Of a DNA stretch of 64,000 nucleotides, positions 54,025-63,598 are shown in pieces; positions within the stretch are counted from its first letter, which is position 1; each line of letters opens with the position of its first letter. The translations under genes and the position numbers were made by a program. The stretch comes from Pelobacter seleniigenes DSM 18267 (GTDB taxonomy: Bacteria; Desulfobacterota; Desulfuromonadia; Desulfuromonadales; Geopsychrobacteraceae): contig NZ_JOMG01000002.1 of the NCBI RefSeq assembly GCF_000711225.1, forward strand, positions 942,501 through 1,006,500, written 5' to 3'. Below the pieces are notes generated by a model that searched no databases, had not been told where the DNA came from, and saw only the letters and a list, made by a program, of their open reading frames with translations.

Positions 54025-54699
54025 TCAGCCGCGGCAGGGATGTTCCTGTTCGGCGGAAGTTCGCAAGCTATGAATGGTGGCCGCGTAGTCAGCACTGTTG
54101 AACACGGCGCTGCCGGCCACGAAGACATCAGCCCCGGCGGCGGCAATGCTGCCAATGTTATCAGTCTTGACGCCGCCGTCCACCTCCAGCTCGATAGCCA
54201 GTCCGAGCTCGTCGATTCGACGCCGCAGCTGGGCGATCTTCGGCAGGCAACTGTCGATGAACGACTGTCCGCCAAAGCCCGGATTGACGGTCATCAACAG
54301 CACCAGGTCCAGATCGGGCAGGATCATATCGAGAGTACAGAGCGGCGTGGCCGGGTTCAATGACACCCCGGCTTTCTTGCCGAGGGACTTGATCAGCTGC
54401 ACGGTGCGATGCAGATGCTTTTCAGCTTCAGCATGAACGACAATCAGATCCGCGCCGGCCTTGGCGAAATCAGGAATATAGCGGGACGGATTTTCGATCA
54501 TCAGGTGGACATCAAGGGGCAGTTCGGTCACCGGCCGGACAGCTTCGACAATCAGCGGTCCAATGGTGATATTCGGGACGAAATGACCATCCATGACATC
54601 GATATGAACATAATCGGCGCCAGCCCGGTCAATGGCCTTGATCTCGTCCCCCAGTCGGGCGAAATCAGCGGAAAGAATAGAAGGAGCTATTTTAATCAT
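54025..54699 (-). CDS. rpe: ribulose-phosphate 3-epimerase
   Basis: 224 residues from ATG 54699 (a longer frame to 54780 has no ribosome site). The TIM-barrel motifs are all present: IAPSILSADFARL, YVHIDVMDGHFVPNIT (metal and catalytic Asp), DVHLMIENP, LLMTVNPGFGGQ and EVDGGVKTDN with VAGSAVF. It swaps ribulose-5-P and xylulose-5-P in the pentose phosphate pathway. It follows rsmB in the same direction with a 108-base gap, as in related genomes. Confidence 0.97.
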   Translation of the reverse strand: MIKIAPSILSADFARLGDEIKAIDRAGADYVHIDVMDGHFVPNITIGPLIVEAVRPVTELPLDVHLMIENPSRYIPDFAKAGADLIVVHAEAEKHLHRTVQLIKSLGKKAGVSLNPATPLCTLDMILPDLDLVLLMTVNPGFGGQSFIDSCLPKIAQLRRRIDELGLAIELEVDGGVKTDNIGSIAAAGADVFVAGSAVFNSADYAATIHSLRTSAEQEHPCRG

Positions 54700-54807
54700 C
54701 AGCCTATCCGATTGAAAAAGTGTCTGCGGCCCGACCGCGGCGGACCCGGGGCCCGCAATCAGGTGAAACGATCCAGGCACAACTCTATTTCTACCGCGCG
54801 CAGGGCG

Positions 54808-56163
54808 TTAATTGCAACGCCGAAAACGTGCCGCAAAGAAGGCGTCCATACCGTCGTGACGGTGAGGATAAGTCCGCATGGTCCCCGTTGTGGTAAACAG
54901 GTCCTGCCAGGCCGGAAACTCGGTACGAAGATCCTCAAGCGCAAAGTCCGGATGCGCGACGAGAAAATCTTCCACCACCTCATCCGTCTCACAGTGGCTG
55001 AAGGTACAGAGCGAATACAGCAGCAACCCGCCCGGTCTGACCAGGGTGGCGACATTGTTCAGCAGCAGCTGCTGCAACGCAGCCAGGTCCCTGAGGTTAG
55101 CCGAGGATTTGTTCCAGCGCCCTTCCGGATTACGCCGCAGCACCCCGAGCCCGCTGCAGGGGGCATCGAGCAGGACCCGATCAAAACTCTGCGGCTCCAG
55201 GAATTCCGGTAACCGGGTCAGATCGCATTCGGCCGCGGTCACCGTCGGACAGCCCAACCTTGCCACCCCCTGACGGATCAGTTCAACCCGCTGCGGATAT
55301 TTATCCAGCGCGATGATTTCGGCCCGGTTGTCAGTCAAAGCGGCCAACGCAGTGGTTTTCCCGCCCGGTGCGGCGCAGGCATCGAGGATGCGCTGAGCGG
55401 GCCGGGCATTGAGCAGTTCGGCGGTCAGCATGCTCGCTTCATCCTGCACCTGATACCAACCCTGCTCATCCCCCGGCAGCGGCTGTTCGCCGCGCTGCTC
55501 GACAATCACCCCGGCGCCGGCATAACGGCAGGGGCGCGCCTGATGCCCGGCGGCCTGCAAGGCCTGCAGAAAAGCATCCCGGTCGATTTTCAGGGTATTC
55601 ACCCGCAGGGTCAGCGGCGGCGCGACGGTCAGGCTTTCCCCCAACGCCTGCGCCTCGGCGTTCGGCAGCTGGCGCATGACCTCTTTGGTCAGCCAGACCG
55701 GCATACTGCAGACATGCTGCAGATAAGGCTTGATCTTGGCCGGCGGCGGCCAGGGGATCTCCGCCCGCCCCCGTTCCAGGGCACGCAAAACCCCATTGAC
55801 CAACCCGGTCACCTGCTCAAAACCGACTTCGCGGGCCAGGTCAACCGTGGAGCTGACCGCTGCATGGGCCGGCACCCGGTCCAGCTCCAGTAATTGATAA
55901 CTGCCCAGCCGCAACAGCCACAACACTTCCGGCTGCAAACGTTTGAGGGGCTGGCTGCAGAATTGAGCCAGGGCGAAATCGAGCCGCCCCTGCAAACGCA
56001 GAATCCCGTAAACCAGTTCAGTCAGCAGGCGTTTATCACGCCCGTCCAAAGTGGAACGGTTGAGAGCCGCATCCAGCACCATGTCTGCATAAGCTCCGTC
56101 GGCCACCCGGAGGAGAATTTCATACGCTGCCCGTCGCGGGCTGTCATCAGGTCGTAAAGTCAA
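54808..56163 (-). CDS. rsmB: 16S rRNA (cytosine 967-C5)-methyltransferase RsmB
   Basis: 451 residues. An N-terminal NusB-like RNA-binding domain (~1-150, RAAYEILLRVADGAYADMVL) is followed by a Rossmann methyltransferase with motif I DACAAPGGKTTALA, motif IV DAPCSGLGVLRRNPEGRW and the catalytic Cys in YSLCTFSHCETDE. It methylates C967 of 16S rRNA using AdoMet. It leads the rsmB-rpe-lipoprotein run. Confidence 0.96.
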   Translation of the reverse strand: MTLRPDDSPRRAAYEILLRVADGAYADMVLDAALNRSTLDGRDKRLLTELVYGILRLQGRLDFALAQFCSQPLKRLQPEVLWLLRLGSYQLLELDRVPAHAAVSSTVDLAREVGFEQVTGLVNGVLRALERGRAEIPWPPPAKIKPYLQHVCSMPVWLTKEVMRQLPNAEAQALGESLTVAPPLTLRVNTLKIDRDAFLQALQAAGHQARPCRYAGAGVIVEQRGEQPLPGDEQGWYQVQDEASMLTAELLNARPAQRILDACAAPGGKTTALAALTDNRAEIIALDKYPQRVELIRQGVARLGCPTVTAAECDLTRLPEFLEPQSFDRVLLDAPCSGLGVLRRNPEGRWNKSSANLRDLAALQQLLLNNVATLVRPGGLLLYSLCTFSHCETDEVVEDFLVAHPDFALEDLRTEFPAWQDLFTTTGTMRTYPHRHDGMDAFFAARFRRCN

Positions 56164-56362
56164 TGGTTTTTCTTCTCAATTGGTTGCTACCGAAAGGGTT
56201 GAAAATCTTCCCGGAATACTGTCCTGGCGAAAGTGTCCTGAAGTTAACCACAGCAACAGAAAAAATAAAAGAACCGATAGCTTTGCCGGCCAGGGTTCTT
56301 TTATTTTTTCCGAAACCGCTCAGCAGAGCGGCAAGTCGTCTTTTAAGCCATCATTCAAAGGC

Positions 56363-56812
56363 CTATTGCTCGTTCACAAAAGTAACGGAACAGGGCAATT
56401 TGCGCAGGATAGCTTCATTCTCACGCCCGAAAAAGAAGTGTTCCAGGCGCCATTCCGGATGGGAAGGAAGCACCAGCAGATCAATCTTCTCCGCTTCGAC
56501 CAGCTTGAACAGCTCATCAATCAACTTACCCTCGCGGACCAGCACCTCGACCTTGATTCCCTTTTCCCGGGCCGCCTTGACCATCTGGCCGATCTTCTTC
56601 TTGGTTTCGTCAAGCATTTGCTGATAGCCATCTTCCACCATCTGCTTGGGGATCGGCAGGTTCCAGCCTTCCAGACCGAACACATTATGATAGGTATGCA
56701 GGACCGAGAGTTCCGAGCCGAATTTTTCCGCCATCATGGTGCCGAAACGGACTGCCTTACGACATTCCTGGGTTGACTGACAGACGACTAAGACTTGTTT
56801 TAATTCATTCAT
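56363..56812 (-). CDS. universal stress protein (single domain)
   Basis: 149 residues. It begins LKQVLVVCQSTQECRKAVRFGTMMAEKFGSELSVLHTYHNVFG and ends LVLPSHPEWRLEHFFFGRENEAILRKLPCSVTFV. The nucleotide-binding loop is degenerate (GRENEAI where ATP-binding members have GS(S/T)), so an ATP-free UspA-type protein is likely. It is downstream of the P-type ATPase with a 72-base gap containing an 11-bp hairpin, suggesting a shared stress transcript. Confidence 0.87.
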   Translation of the reverse strand: MNELKQVLVVCQSTQECRKAVRFGTMMAEKFGSELSVLHTYHNVFGLEGWNLPIPKQMVEDGYQQMLDETKKKIGQMVKAAREKGIKVEVLVREGKLIDELFKLVEAEKIDLLVLPSHPEWRLEHFFFGRENEAILRKLPCSVTFVNEQ

Positions 56813-56834
56813 AATATTCCTCCATAACAGTTAC

Positions 56835-56870
56835 GGAGCCTGCGCCGTATCAGAGCAGAGCGCAGGCTCC
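56835..56870 (-). other. intercistronic stem-loop
   Basis: GGAGCCTGCGC (56835-56845) and GCGCAGGCTCC (56860-56870) form a perfect 11-bp stem between the ATPase stop and the stress-protein ribosome site. No T tract follows on the minus strand, so it may stabilise the upstream message or mark an mRNA-processing point. Confidence 0.65.
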
Positions 56871-56884
56871 GGCTCATTGCTTGG

Positions 56885-59377
56885 TCAGGATGAAAAATGT
56901 TCCCTGGGACTCCCGACAACCCCTGTGGAACGTTGCTGTCCCGCGTCCAGCCGGTTATACAAAAAGAGTTTGGCCCGGTCCTCGACGAGGAACCAGAACA
57001 GGCAGTAAATCCACACATAACCGATTAAAGTCCAGGACACCGGCGCCACCAGGAAGCCGAAACCGACAATGGCTGCAGCCAGAATCTGGGTTCCCAAAAT
57101 GGCCCCGAACAGAACTTTGGCCGGATATGGCGGAGCCCAGAAGGCTTTGCGGGAGCGCACCACAAACAGGGTCAAATGCCCTGATACTGCCAACTTCAGA
57201 TAAACCAGCGATTGCAGCTGGGCCGGACTGAGGTGGACAAAGTTCTCAGCCAGAATCAGCAGCAGGAAGGTTTCAAACACACCGATGACGCCGAGGACCG
57301 TGGCCACCGTCAGCACCCGGTGCATTTTCCAACGCACTGGATTCTGGGCAAGGGGGGCGTTGTCGTAAGCGATGGTCAGAATCGGCAGATCATTGAGCAG
57401 GGCCAGCAGAATGATCATGATGGTGGAGATCGGGTAAAAATTATAAACCACCATGGCCAGCACCACAAAAATCATGATCCGGATGGTTTCGGTAATCCGG
57501 TAAACGGCATAGTTGTTCATCCGCTCGAAAATTTTCCGAGCCTCTTCAACGGCATTGATAATGACCGACAGCCCGGGCGCGGTCAGCACCAGACTGGCGG
57601 CCGCCTGAGCGGCGCTGGTGGCGCCGGAGACCGCGATCCCGACTTCCGCCTGACGCAGTGCCGGCGCGTCATTGACCCCGTCTCCGGTCATGGCCACCAG
57701 GTGGCCGCGATGCTGCAGAGCCTTGACAATGGCGTATTTATGTTCCGGGAAAACCTGGGCAAAGCCATCGCTCGCTTCGATTTTCCGTTCAATTTCAGGA
57801 TCGAGCCGATCCAGGTTGGCCTGCTTCGCCAGCATCTCTTCAGCCGGCTGAATATTGTTTTTCAAACCGAGCTGTTCGGAAATCTCCCGGGCAATGGCCA
57901 GATTATCGCCGGTGACCATTTTTACATTGATGCCGTGTTCGCCAGCCTGACGAATGGTTTCCGCCGAATCCTCCCGAGGCGGGTCAAACAGCGGCAGCAC
58001 TCCGCGAAAGACCCAGTTTTGGGCGTTCTGCTGATCCTGCCGCGCCACGCCCAGGGTCCGAAAGCCCTTGCGGGCATAATCGTTGACCGCCTGGTCCAGC
58101 TGCTGTTTTTGCGCTTCATCCAGCTGACAGAGCGCCATGATGACCTGCGGCGCGCCCTTGGTTACCTTGAACGCTTTGCCGTCCTGCTGGATGCTGGCCT
58201 CGGTCCGCTTGCTGACGGCATCGAAAGGCTGAAAATCAAGCTGCCGATAAGCGGTCAAAGTCCCTTTATCTTCCAGGGCATTGATCACGGCCAGGTCGAT
58301 GGCATCCTGATTTTCCTCTTTTGAAGCCAGCGCAGCCTCCAGGATCAGTTCCTGGGCGGTCTGGGCGGCAACCAGATAAGGTTCCCCCAAAGTCAGCTTG
58401 TTCTGGGTCAGGGTGCCGGTCTTATCGGAACAGAGGATATCGATCCCGGCCACTTCCTCGATCGACTGCAGTTTGGTCAAAATGGCCTTTTTGTCGGATA
58501 ACGCCTTGGCGCCAAGGGCCATGGTCACGGACAGCACCGCCGGCATCGCCACCGGGATCGCCGCGACCACCAGAATCAGGACAAACTGGAAAACCGTCAA
58601 AAATGAATCACCCCTGATCAACTGGGCGACGACCAGCACCGCAGCAAGCCCCAGACTGATAAAAATGAGGTAATCGCTGATCTGCATGATCGCCTTCTGG
58701 AAATGGGAAACCGCCCCGGCCTTTTCGACCAACTGGGCGGTCTTGGCAAATTTTGTCCGGTTGCCGGTTGCCGCCACCAAGGCCAACATTTCCCCCTGCT
58801 TGACGATCGTCCCGGAGTAGGCGACGTCATTTTCCGTTTTATCCACCGGCAGCGATTCGCCAGTCAGGGCCGACTGATCGATACTCAGGTAGCCGCTCTG
58901 AAACAGTTTTACGTCGGCCGGGATAATGTCCCCGCCGCGCAGGCGAATAACATCGCCCGGAACCAATTCTGCGGCCGGAACGGTCTGCCAGGCGCCGTTC
59001 CGCATGCAGCGTGACGACAAAGCCAACTGATCTTTCAGCGCTTCCACGGCATTGGCCGCCTGAAATTCCTGCCAAAACCCCACCCCGGCATTGAATATCA
59101 GCATGACCAGGATAATGACAAAATCCTGCCATTCGCCGAGAATTCCGGAAAGGATGGCTGCCACCTCGATCATCCAGGGGATCGGCCCCCAGAAATAGCT
59201 CAAAAACTTGAGCAGTAAATTTTCCTTTTTTTCCTCCAGGGTATTGGGGCCAAACTGCTCCAGCCGCCGGGTCGCCTCTTCAGCTGACAAACCTTGGCTG
59301 CCGGTTTCAAGCTGGTTGAGAAGCTCTGTTGCGGTGGTATCCCGAACCACCTCTTCTGTTAAATTTGTGACACTCAT
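56885..59377 (-). CDS. proton-efflux P-type ATPase (P3A, Pma1-like)
   Basis: 830 residues. The phosphorylation site is CSDKTGTLTQNK, the TGES actuator motif is ALTGESLP, and the hinge is MTGDGVNDAPALRQAEVGIAV. About ten membrane helices are spread before and after. The N-terminal EATRRLEQFGPNTLEEKKENLLLKFLSYFWGPIPWMIE and length are those of the plasma-membrane H+ pumps. It would extrude protons with ATP. Partners here are a universal stress protein, so acid or stress response is plausible. Confidence 0.93.
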   Translation of the reverse strand: MSVTNLTEEVVRDTTATELLNQLETGSQGLSAEEATRRLEQFGPNTLEEKKENLLLKFLSYFWGPIPWMIEVAAILSGILGEWQDFVIILVMLIFNAGVGFWQEFQAANAVEALKDQLALSSRCMRNGAWQTVPAAELVPGDVIRLRGGDIIPADVKLFQSGYLSIDQSALTGESLPVDKTENDVAYSGTIVKQGEMLALVAATGNRTKFAKTAQLVEKAGAVSHFQKAIMQISDYLIFISLGLAAVLVVAQLIRGDSFLTVFQFVLILVVAAIPVAMPAVLSVTMALGAKALSDKKAILTKLQSIEEVAGIDILCSDKTGTLTQNKLTLGEPYLVAAQTAQELILEAALASKEENQDAIDLAVINALEDKGTLTAYRQLDFQPFDAVSKRTEASIQQDGKAFKVTKGAPQVIMALCQLDEAQKQQLDQAVNDYARKGFRTLGVARQDQQNAQNWVFRGVLPLFDPPREDSAETIRQAGEHGINVKMVTGDNLAIAREISEQLGLKNNIQPAEEMLAKQANLDRLDPEIERKIEASDGFAQVFPEHKYAIVKALQHRGHLVAMTGDGVNDAPALRQAEVGIAVSGATSAAQAAASLVLTAPGLSVIINAVEEARKIFERMNNYAVYRITETIRIMIFVVLAMVVYNFYPISTIMIILLALLNDLPILTIAYDNAPLAQNPVRWKMHRVLTVATVLGVIGVFETFLLLILAENFVHLSPAQLQSLVYLKLAVSGHLTLFVVRSRKAFWAPPYPAKVLFGAILGTQILAAAIVGFGFLVAPVSWTLIGYVWIYCLFWFLVEDRAKLFLYNRLDAGQQRSTGVVGSPREHFSS

Positions 59378-59644
59378 ATGGTTACCTCAATGGAACTGCC
59401 TTTTGCACGTTTGCCGTACCTAAAGGGCTGACCTGCAACAATCAAAAAGCCCATAAAAATCATTTCGCTTATTCGAAAGATTTTCTTTTTGCTCATTAAA
59501 ACAAATCGCAGAAAGGGGGTGCCGTCAAGTACGGGAAAGCACAGTTCTGATTCGGACATATGCTCAAATCATGGATATTGTGGGACATGCGGCCGGAGGG
59601 TTGTCATTATGGCGGGATTTCTGTACCTGTGCCGGACGAGGCAA
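59378..59644. other. intergenic stretch upstream of the P-type ATPase
   Basis: About 265 bases holding the ATPase leader (AT-rich 59440-59500). I see no gene or clear promoter. Confidence 0.4.
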
Positions 59645-59753
59645 GGGGAGGTTAGGATGGGTTAGCAAAGTTTTCGCAGACAGAGCAAGTGAGGGGGAGG
59701 AACAGGCCAGCATTTCCACCCCATCCTAACCTTCCCCCATCAAAGGGGGAAGG
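59645..59753. repeat. C/G-rich dispersed repeat element, copy 2
   Basis: A stretch with inverted ends GGGGAGGTTAGGATGGG (59645-59661) and CCCATCCTAACCTTCCCC (59720-59737), about 58 bases apart and differing by one base, followed by a 9-bp CCTTCCCCC/GGGGGAAGG hairpin (59730-59753). The second half resembles the element at 11756-11791. No coding capacity. Confidence 0.6.
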
Positions 59754-59808
59754 ACTCAATTCATAGAATCTGAAAGACCATAATTTTGAACGGGCGCACT
59801 GGAACAAC

Positions 59809-59842
59809 AAAAAAAGAGGCCGACTCTCTGTAAGCCGGCCTC
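59809..59842 (-). terminator. intrinsic terminator of htpX
   Basis: On the minus strand GAGGCCG (59842-59836) pairs with CGGCCTC (59822-59816) around a 13-base loop, followed by seven Ts. Confidence 0.8.
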
Positions 59843-59982
59843 CCGAGTTGGCGTTAAAGTCCTTGCTGGGCTGTGCGCTGGTTGCTTCACAAACGCGCGA
59901 TTGCAACACACAAATCGGGATTGCTGTGCTCCTGGTTTAGTCTCTCCCAATCATGGACCAGAGCGGCAGTTGCGGCAACGTC

Positions 59983-60810
59983 TCAGAGTTGCATGCTCTC
60001 CAGCCTGCGGATCCGCTCTTCAACGGCCGGGTGAGTGGAAAACAGGTTGGCCATGTTTTTTCCGCTTAACGGGCTGACGATGAACATATGGGCCGTCGCT
60101 TCATTGACCTGCGTCATCGGTGCGCGTTTGTTCGCCAGCTCAAGTTTACGCAGCGCACTGGCCAGATAATGGGGATTTCCGGCAAACCGCGCGCCCTTTT
60201 CATCGGCCCCATATTCCCGTGACCGGGAGATCGCCATCTGCACCAGCATGGCAGCGATCGGCGCCAATATCATCATCCCGATCATCGCCAGCGGGTTACG
60301 GTCTTCATTGTCACGGCCGCCGAAAATCATCGCCCATTGCGCCATGTGGGCCAGATAGCTGATGGCTCCGGCAAAGGTTGCCGCAATGGAGCCGATCAGG
60401 ATATCACGATTCTGCACATGGGCCAGTTCATGCCCCATAACCCCCTTGAGTTCTTCGCGGCTGAGAATCTGCATGATTCCCTGGGTCGCGGCGACCACGG
60501 CATGCTGCGGATTACGCCCGGTCGCAAAAGCATTGGGCGTGCTCTGCGGCAGGACATAAACTTTGGGCATGGTCAGATTGTTATGCTGGCAGAGTTCGCT
60601 GACCACCTCATAAAGCTGGCCGCTCTGCACTTCCTGGCCGCGATACATCTTGATGACGATTTTATCGGAAAACCAGTAACTGCCGAGGTTCATAACCCCG
60701 GCCATGATCAGGGCAAACAACGCCCCGCCCTGTCCACCGAGGGCACCCCCGGCACCGACCAGCACCAGGGTCAGCAAAGTCATTAACAGCACGGTACGCA
60801 TCGTGTTCAT
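59983..60810 (-). CDS. htpX: HtpX-family membrane zinc metalloprotease
   Basis: 275 residues with two N-terminal membrane helices ([20 protein letters not shown] and [17 protein letters not shown]). The zinc site is [12 protein letters not shown] (HExxH), with [10 protein letters not shown] providing the distal Glu. Two more helices follow the zinc site. It degrades misfolded inner-membrane proteins. It follows fmt in the same direction with 94 bases between. Confidence 0.95.
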   Translation of the reverse strand: MNTMRTVLLMTLLTLVLVGAGGALGGQGGALFALIMAGVMNLGSYWFSDKIVIKMYRGQEVQSGQLYEVVSELCQHNNLTMPKVYVLPQSTPNAFATGRNPQHAVVAATQGIMQILSREELKGVMGHELAHVQNRDILIGSIAATFAGAISYLAHMAQWAMIFGGRDNEDRNPLAMIGMMILAPIAAMLVQMAISRSREYGADEKGARFAGNPHYLASALRKLELANKRAPMTQVNEATAHMFIVSPLSGKNMANLFSTHPAVEERIRRLESMQL

Positions 60811-60904
60811 GGTTGTCGTTCTTCCTTTATATCAGGTTGAAAAGGTTGCCGCCATTTGGCGACAACCGGTCCGGAGCACAGTTCCCCCGGGCTGCGGACC
60901 TGTT

Positions 60905-61846
60905 TCAGCCCAGCTTGCTACCGCCGAACAGCGGTCGACCACTGAGGAAATTCACCGCTGCCAGGCGTTTTTTGCCCGGCAGTTGCAGTTCACTGATCAC
61001 CAGCGCCCCTTGGCCGCAGGCTACCCGTACCCCGCTCTTATCGGCCTGCAAAATGGTTCCGGGTTCACCGGTGAGGGTCTGGTCGAGACTGGTCCCGGCA
61101 ATCTTCAGGACCTCGCCTTCCAGGAAAGTATAGGCACCCGGCCAGGGATCCAGCCCCCGGACCTGGTTATGAATATCCTGCGCGGACCGCGACCAGTCAA
61201 TGAGACCATCCTCTTTCTTCATCATTCCCGCATAACAGCTAAGCGCATCATCCTGCTTTTCCGGTGCCAGGGTTCCAGCGCAGAGCTGGCGCAGGGTCTC
61301 TTCCATGGCTTCCCGGCCAAGCAGTGCCAAGCGGTCATGCAGTTGTCCGGCGGTCTCGTCGGGGCCGATGGCCAGGCTGCGTTTGACCAGCATATCGCCG
61401 GTGTCGAGGCCGACATCCATGAGCATGGTGGTCACCCCGGTCTCGCTTTCGCCATCGACAATCGCCTTGTTGATGGGTGCGGCGCCGCGATATTTGGGCA
61501 GCAGCGAAGCGTGTACGTTGATGCAGTGGTAGCGGGGAATCTCCAGCACTGCCTTGGGCAGAATCTGCCCGTAGGCAACCACCACGATCAGGTCCGGCTT
61601 GAGCGCCTCCAACTCGGCAACCGCCTGCGGATCACGCAGTTTGAGCGGCTGAAAAACCGGAATATCATGGGCCAGCGCCCGTTCCTTGACCGGCGAAGCG
61701 GCCAATTTTTTCCCCCGCCCTTTGGGTCGGTCCGGTTGGGTATAAACCCCGACCATTTGGCACCCGGCTGCGATCAATCCGTCCAGAGTTGCCAGGGCAA
61801 ACTCCGGGGTTCCCATAAAAACCGTCCGTATTTCTTCAGGCGACAT
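60905..61846 (-). CDS. fmt: methionyl-tRNA formyltransferase
   Basis: 313 residues. The N-terminal formyltransferase domain has TVFMGTPEFALATL, YGQILPKAVLEIP and the catalytic HASLLPKYRGAAPI. The C-terminal OB-fold domain carries WPGAYTFLEGEVLKI. It formylates initiator Met-tRNA. It overlaps def by 11 bases (61836-61846), so the two are translationally coupled. Confidence 0.97.
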   Translation of the reverse strand: MSPEEIRTVFMGTPEFALATLDGLIAAGCQMVGVYTQPDRPKGRGKKLAASPVKERALAHDIPVFQPLKLRDPQAVAELEALKPDLIVVVAYGQILPKAVLEIPRYHCINVHASLLPKYRGAAPINKAIVDGESETGVTTMLMDVGLDTGDMLVKRSLAIGPDETAGQLHDRLALLGREAMEETLRQLCAGTLAPEKQDDALSCYAGMMKKEDGLIDWSRSAQDIHNQVRGLDPWPGAYTFLEGEVLKIAGTSLDQTLTGEPGTILQADKSGVRVACGQGALVISELQLPGKKRLAAVNFLSGRPLFGGSKLG

Positions 61847-62360
61847 CTTCCGCTTCCCGCTCCTTCAGCATCTTGAGGTATTTTTTCTTGAACATCGACC
61901 GTTTCAAAGGTGACAGGCGGTCTACAAAGAGGATTCCTTCGAGGTGATCGATTTCATGCTGAATGCCGATGGCGAGAAGTCCGTCGGCCTGCCGCTCATG
62001 CACATTGCCGTCGGTATCCTGATAACGCATGGTCACTTCGCTGTAGCGTTTGACGCTGGCGTAGTAACCGGGCACGGACAGGCAACCCTCTTCTTCGAGG
62101 GAATCCCCCGAGCCGGAGATAACCTCCGGATTCACAGCGATAATCAGATCGTTTTCCGCGTCTTTGGGGGAACAGTCGAGCACGATGAGCCGTTGCAGTA
62201 CCCCGACCTGGGGGGCGGCCAAACCGACCCCGGGAGCAGCGTACATGGTTTCTGCCATGTCGTCTGCCAGTTGCTTGAGTTCATCGTTGAACTCCGTCAC
62301 CGGAGCCGACTTCTGTTTCAGCAAGGGTTCCGGATAATGTACTATTTTTCGTAATGCCAT
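61836..62360 (-). CDS. def: peptide deformylase
   Basis: 174 residues from ATG 62360 (GGAGAG upstream; the TTG at 62366 in frame is a weaker start). The three metal motifs are GVGLAAPQVG, EEGCLSVPG and QHEIDHLEG. It removes the formyl group from new proteins, undoing the Fmt reaction, and is first in def-fmt. Confidence 0.97.
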   Translation of the reverse strand: MALRKIVHYPEPLLKQKSAPVTEFNDELKQLADDMAETMYAAPGVGLAAPQVGVLQRLIVLDCSPKDAENDLIIAVNPEVISGSGDSLEEEGCLSVPGYYASVKRYSEVTMRYQDTDGNVHERQADGLLAIGIQHEIDHLEGILFVDRLSPLKRSMFKKKYLKMLKEREAEDVA

Positions 62361-62524
62361 TCTCAACTCTCCGACAGTCGTCCTGTCATGGTTTATTGAT
62401 ATAGAAAAGGCCTTCAGGAGAAGGCTCTTTTCATATTAACCCGTGATTCATTGTACCGTCAACCAATGGCCGAAACTCGGACCGGGTTCGTGTTTCGGCA
62501 AACACCGCAAACGCTATCGGCCGC

Positions 62525-63280
62525 TTACGGGAACAGCAACAGCTTGAGGGCGAACACGAACACCGTGACCGTCACCATCTTCTTGATCCAGTCATGCCCC
62601 TTGGCCACCGCCAGTTTCGGTCCGAGCATGCCCCCGATGGAGTTGCCGACCGCCAGGGCGATCCCCAGCACATAATCGATCTGGCCATGGTAGATGAATA
62701 CGGCCAAAGCGATGATGGTATAGGAAAAAATAACAAAGACTTTGACCGCATTGATCCGCACCAGATCCAGTCCATGAACCAGCAACGCGGTGATAACGAT
62801 AAAACCGATCCCGGCCTGCACAAAACCACCGTAAATGCCGACCCCGAAAAAGGTGATCACCAGCACCACCTTGCGCCAGAAACCGAACACGACATTATCC
62901 CGGCGAAAATGCTTCATCGGATCAAGAGCGGTAAAAACCATGACTCCCAACATGATGATTGCCAGTAACCGGTTAAAGACCTGATCATCCAGGTTAACGG
63001 CCAGGCTCGCCCCCAGCCAGCTGCCCAATAATGCCGGCGGGGTACAAAGCAGCGCCAGATCCAGGGGCATCACTCCGCGTTTACGAAAGCCACGGACGGC
63101 AAACAGGTTTTGGCAGAAAATGGCAATCCGGTTGGTCCCATTGGCAACGGCACTGGGCAAGCCCATGAAGATGAGCAACGGCAGGGTCATCAGTGAGCCG
63201 CCGCCGGCAAGCACGTTAAGAATACCCGCGAGAATACCGACGGCGAAAAGAAGCGGAAGTTGCCATACATAAGCGTCCAT
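62525..63280 (-). CDS. TauE/SafE-family permease (sulfite/sulfonate exporter type)
   Basis: 251 residues with eight membrane helices. GILAGILNVLAGGGSLMTLPLLIFMGLP, which includes the Gly-rich loop, and the second repeat FGVGIYGGFVQAGIGFI are the two family motifs. These carriers export small anions such as sulfite, sulfoacetate or thiosulfate; the true substrate is unknown. It precedes nothing in the same transcript within the window. Confidence 0.9.
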   Translation of the reverse strand: MDAYVWQLPLLFAVGILAGILNVLAGGGSLMTLPLLIFMGLPSAVANGTNRIAIFCQNLFAVRGFRKRGVMPLDLALLCTPPALLGSWLGASLAVNLDDQVFNRLLAIIMLGVMVFTALDPMKHFRRDNVVFGFWRKVVLVITFFGVGIYGGFVQAGIGFIVITALLVHGLDLVRINAVKVFVIFSYTIIALAVFIYHGQIDYVLGIALAVGNSIGGMLGPKLAVAKGHDWIKKMVTVTVFVFALKLLLFP

Positions 63281-63598
63281 GAAAAACCTCTCAGCGACTC
63301 TCTGGTCAATGAAAAATTAACGATTAAAGGCGCTAATATGCCTTATCCGCAACCGGCCGTCCAGACCAATAATGTTGTCGAAGAGCCCCTTGTAACGCTT
63401 TACGCCAAGAGCCGTTTTCTCCAATTGCGGCACACCGGGCTGCACTACGGAAACGACAAAGCTGGCAGCCCGTTGAGGCCATGGATGGGCGATCAAAATC
63501 TATGACGCCTTTCTAACTCATTGATTTTGCAAGGGGGGGGAGGGGAGGACATCGCTCTTTTCTCCATCGGGCGTGGAAAAGGCCGGAGATGGACTTTT
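63281..63598. other. intergenic stretch between the kinase stop and the permease start
   Basis: 318 bases. An 81-codon plus-strand frame (63260-63505, with an internal ATG at 63338) has no family match and overlaps the permease start, so no gene is claimed. A G-rich run lies at 63532-63545. Confidence 0.4.

Noticed and set aside
57212-58324. 370-codon plus-strand frame
   Set aside because: It is a shadow of the P-type ATPase, which has all catalytic motifs on the other strand.
63260-63505. 81-codon plus-strand frame
   Set aside because: It overlaps the start of the permease gene and lacks recognisable features; an internal ATG at 63338 has a poor ribosome site.
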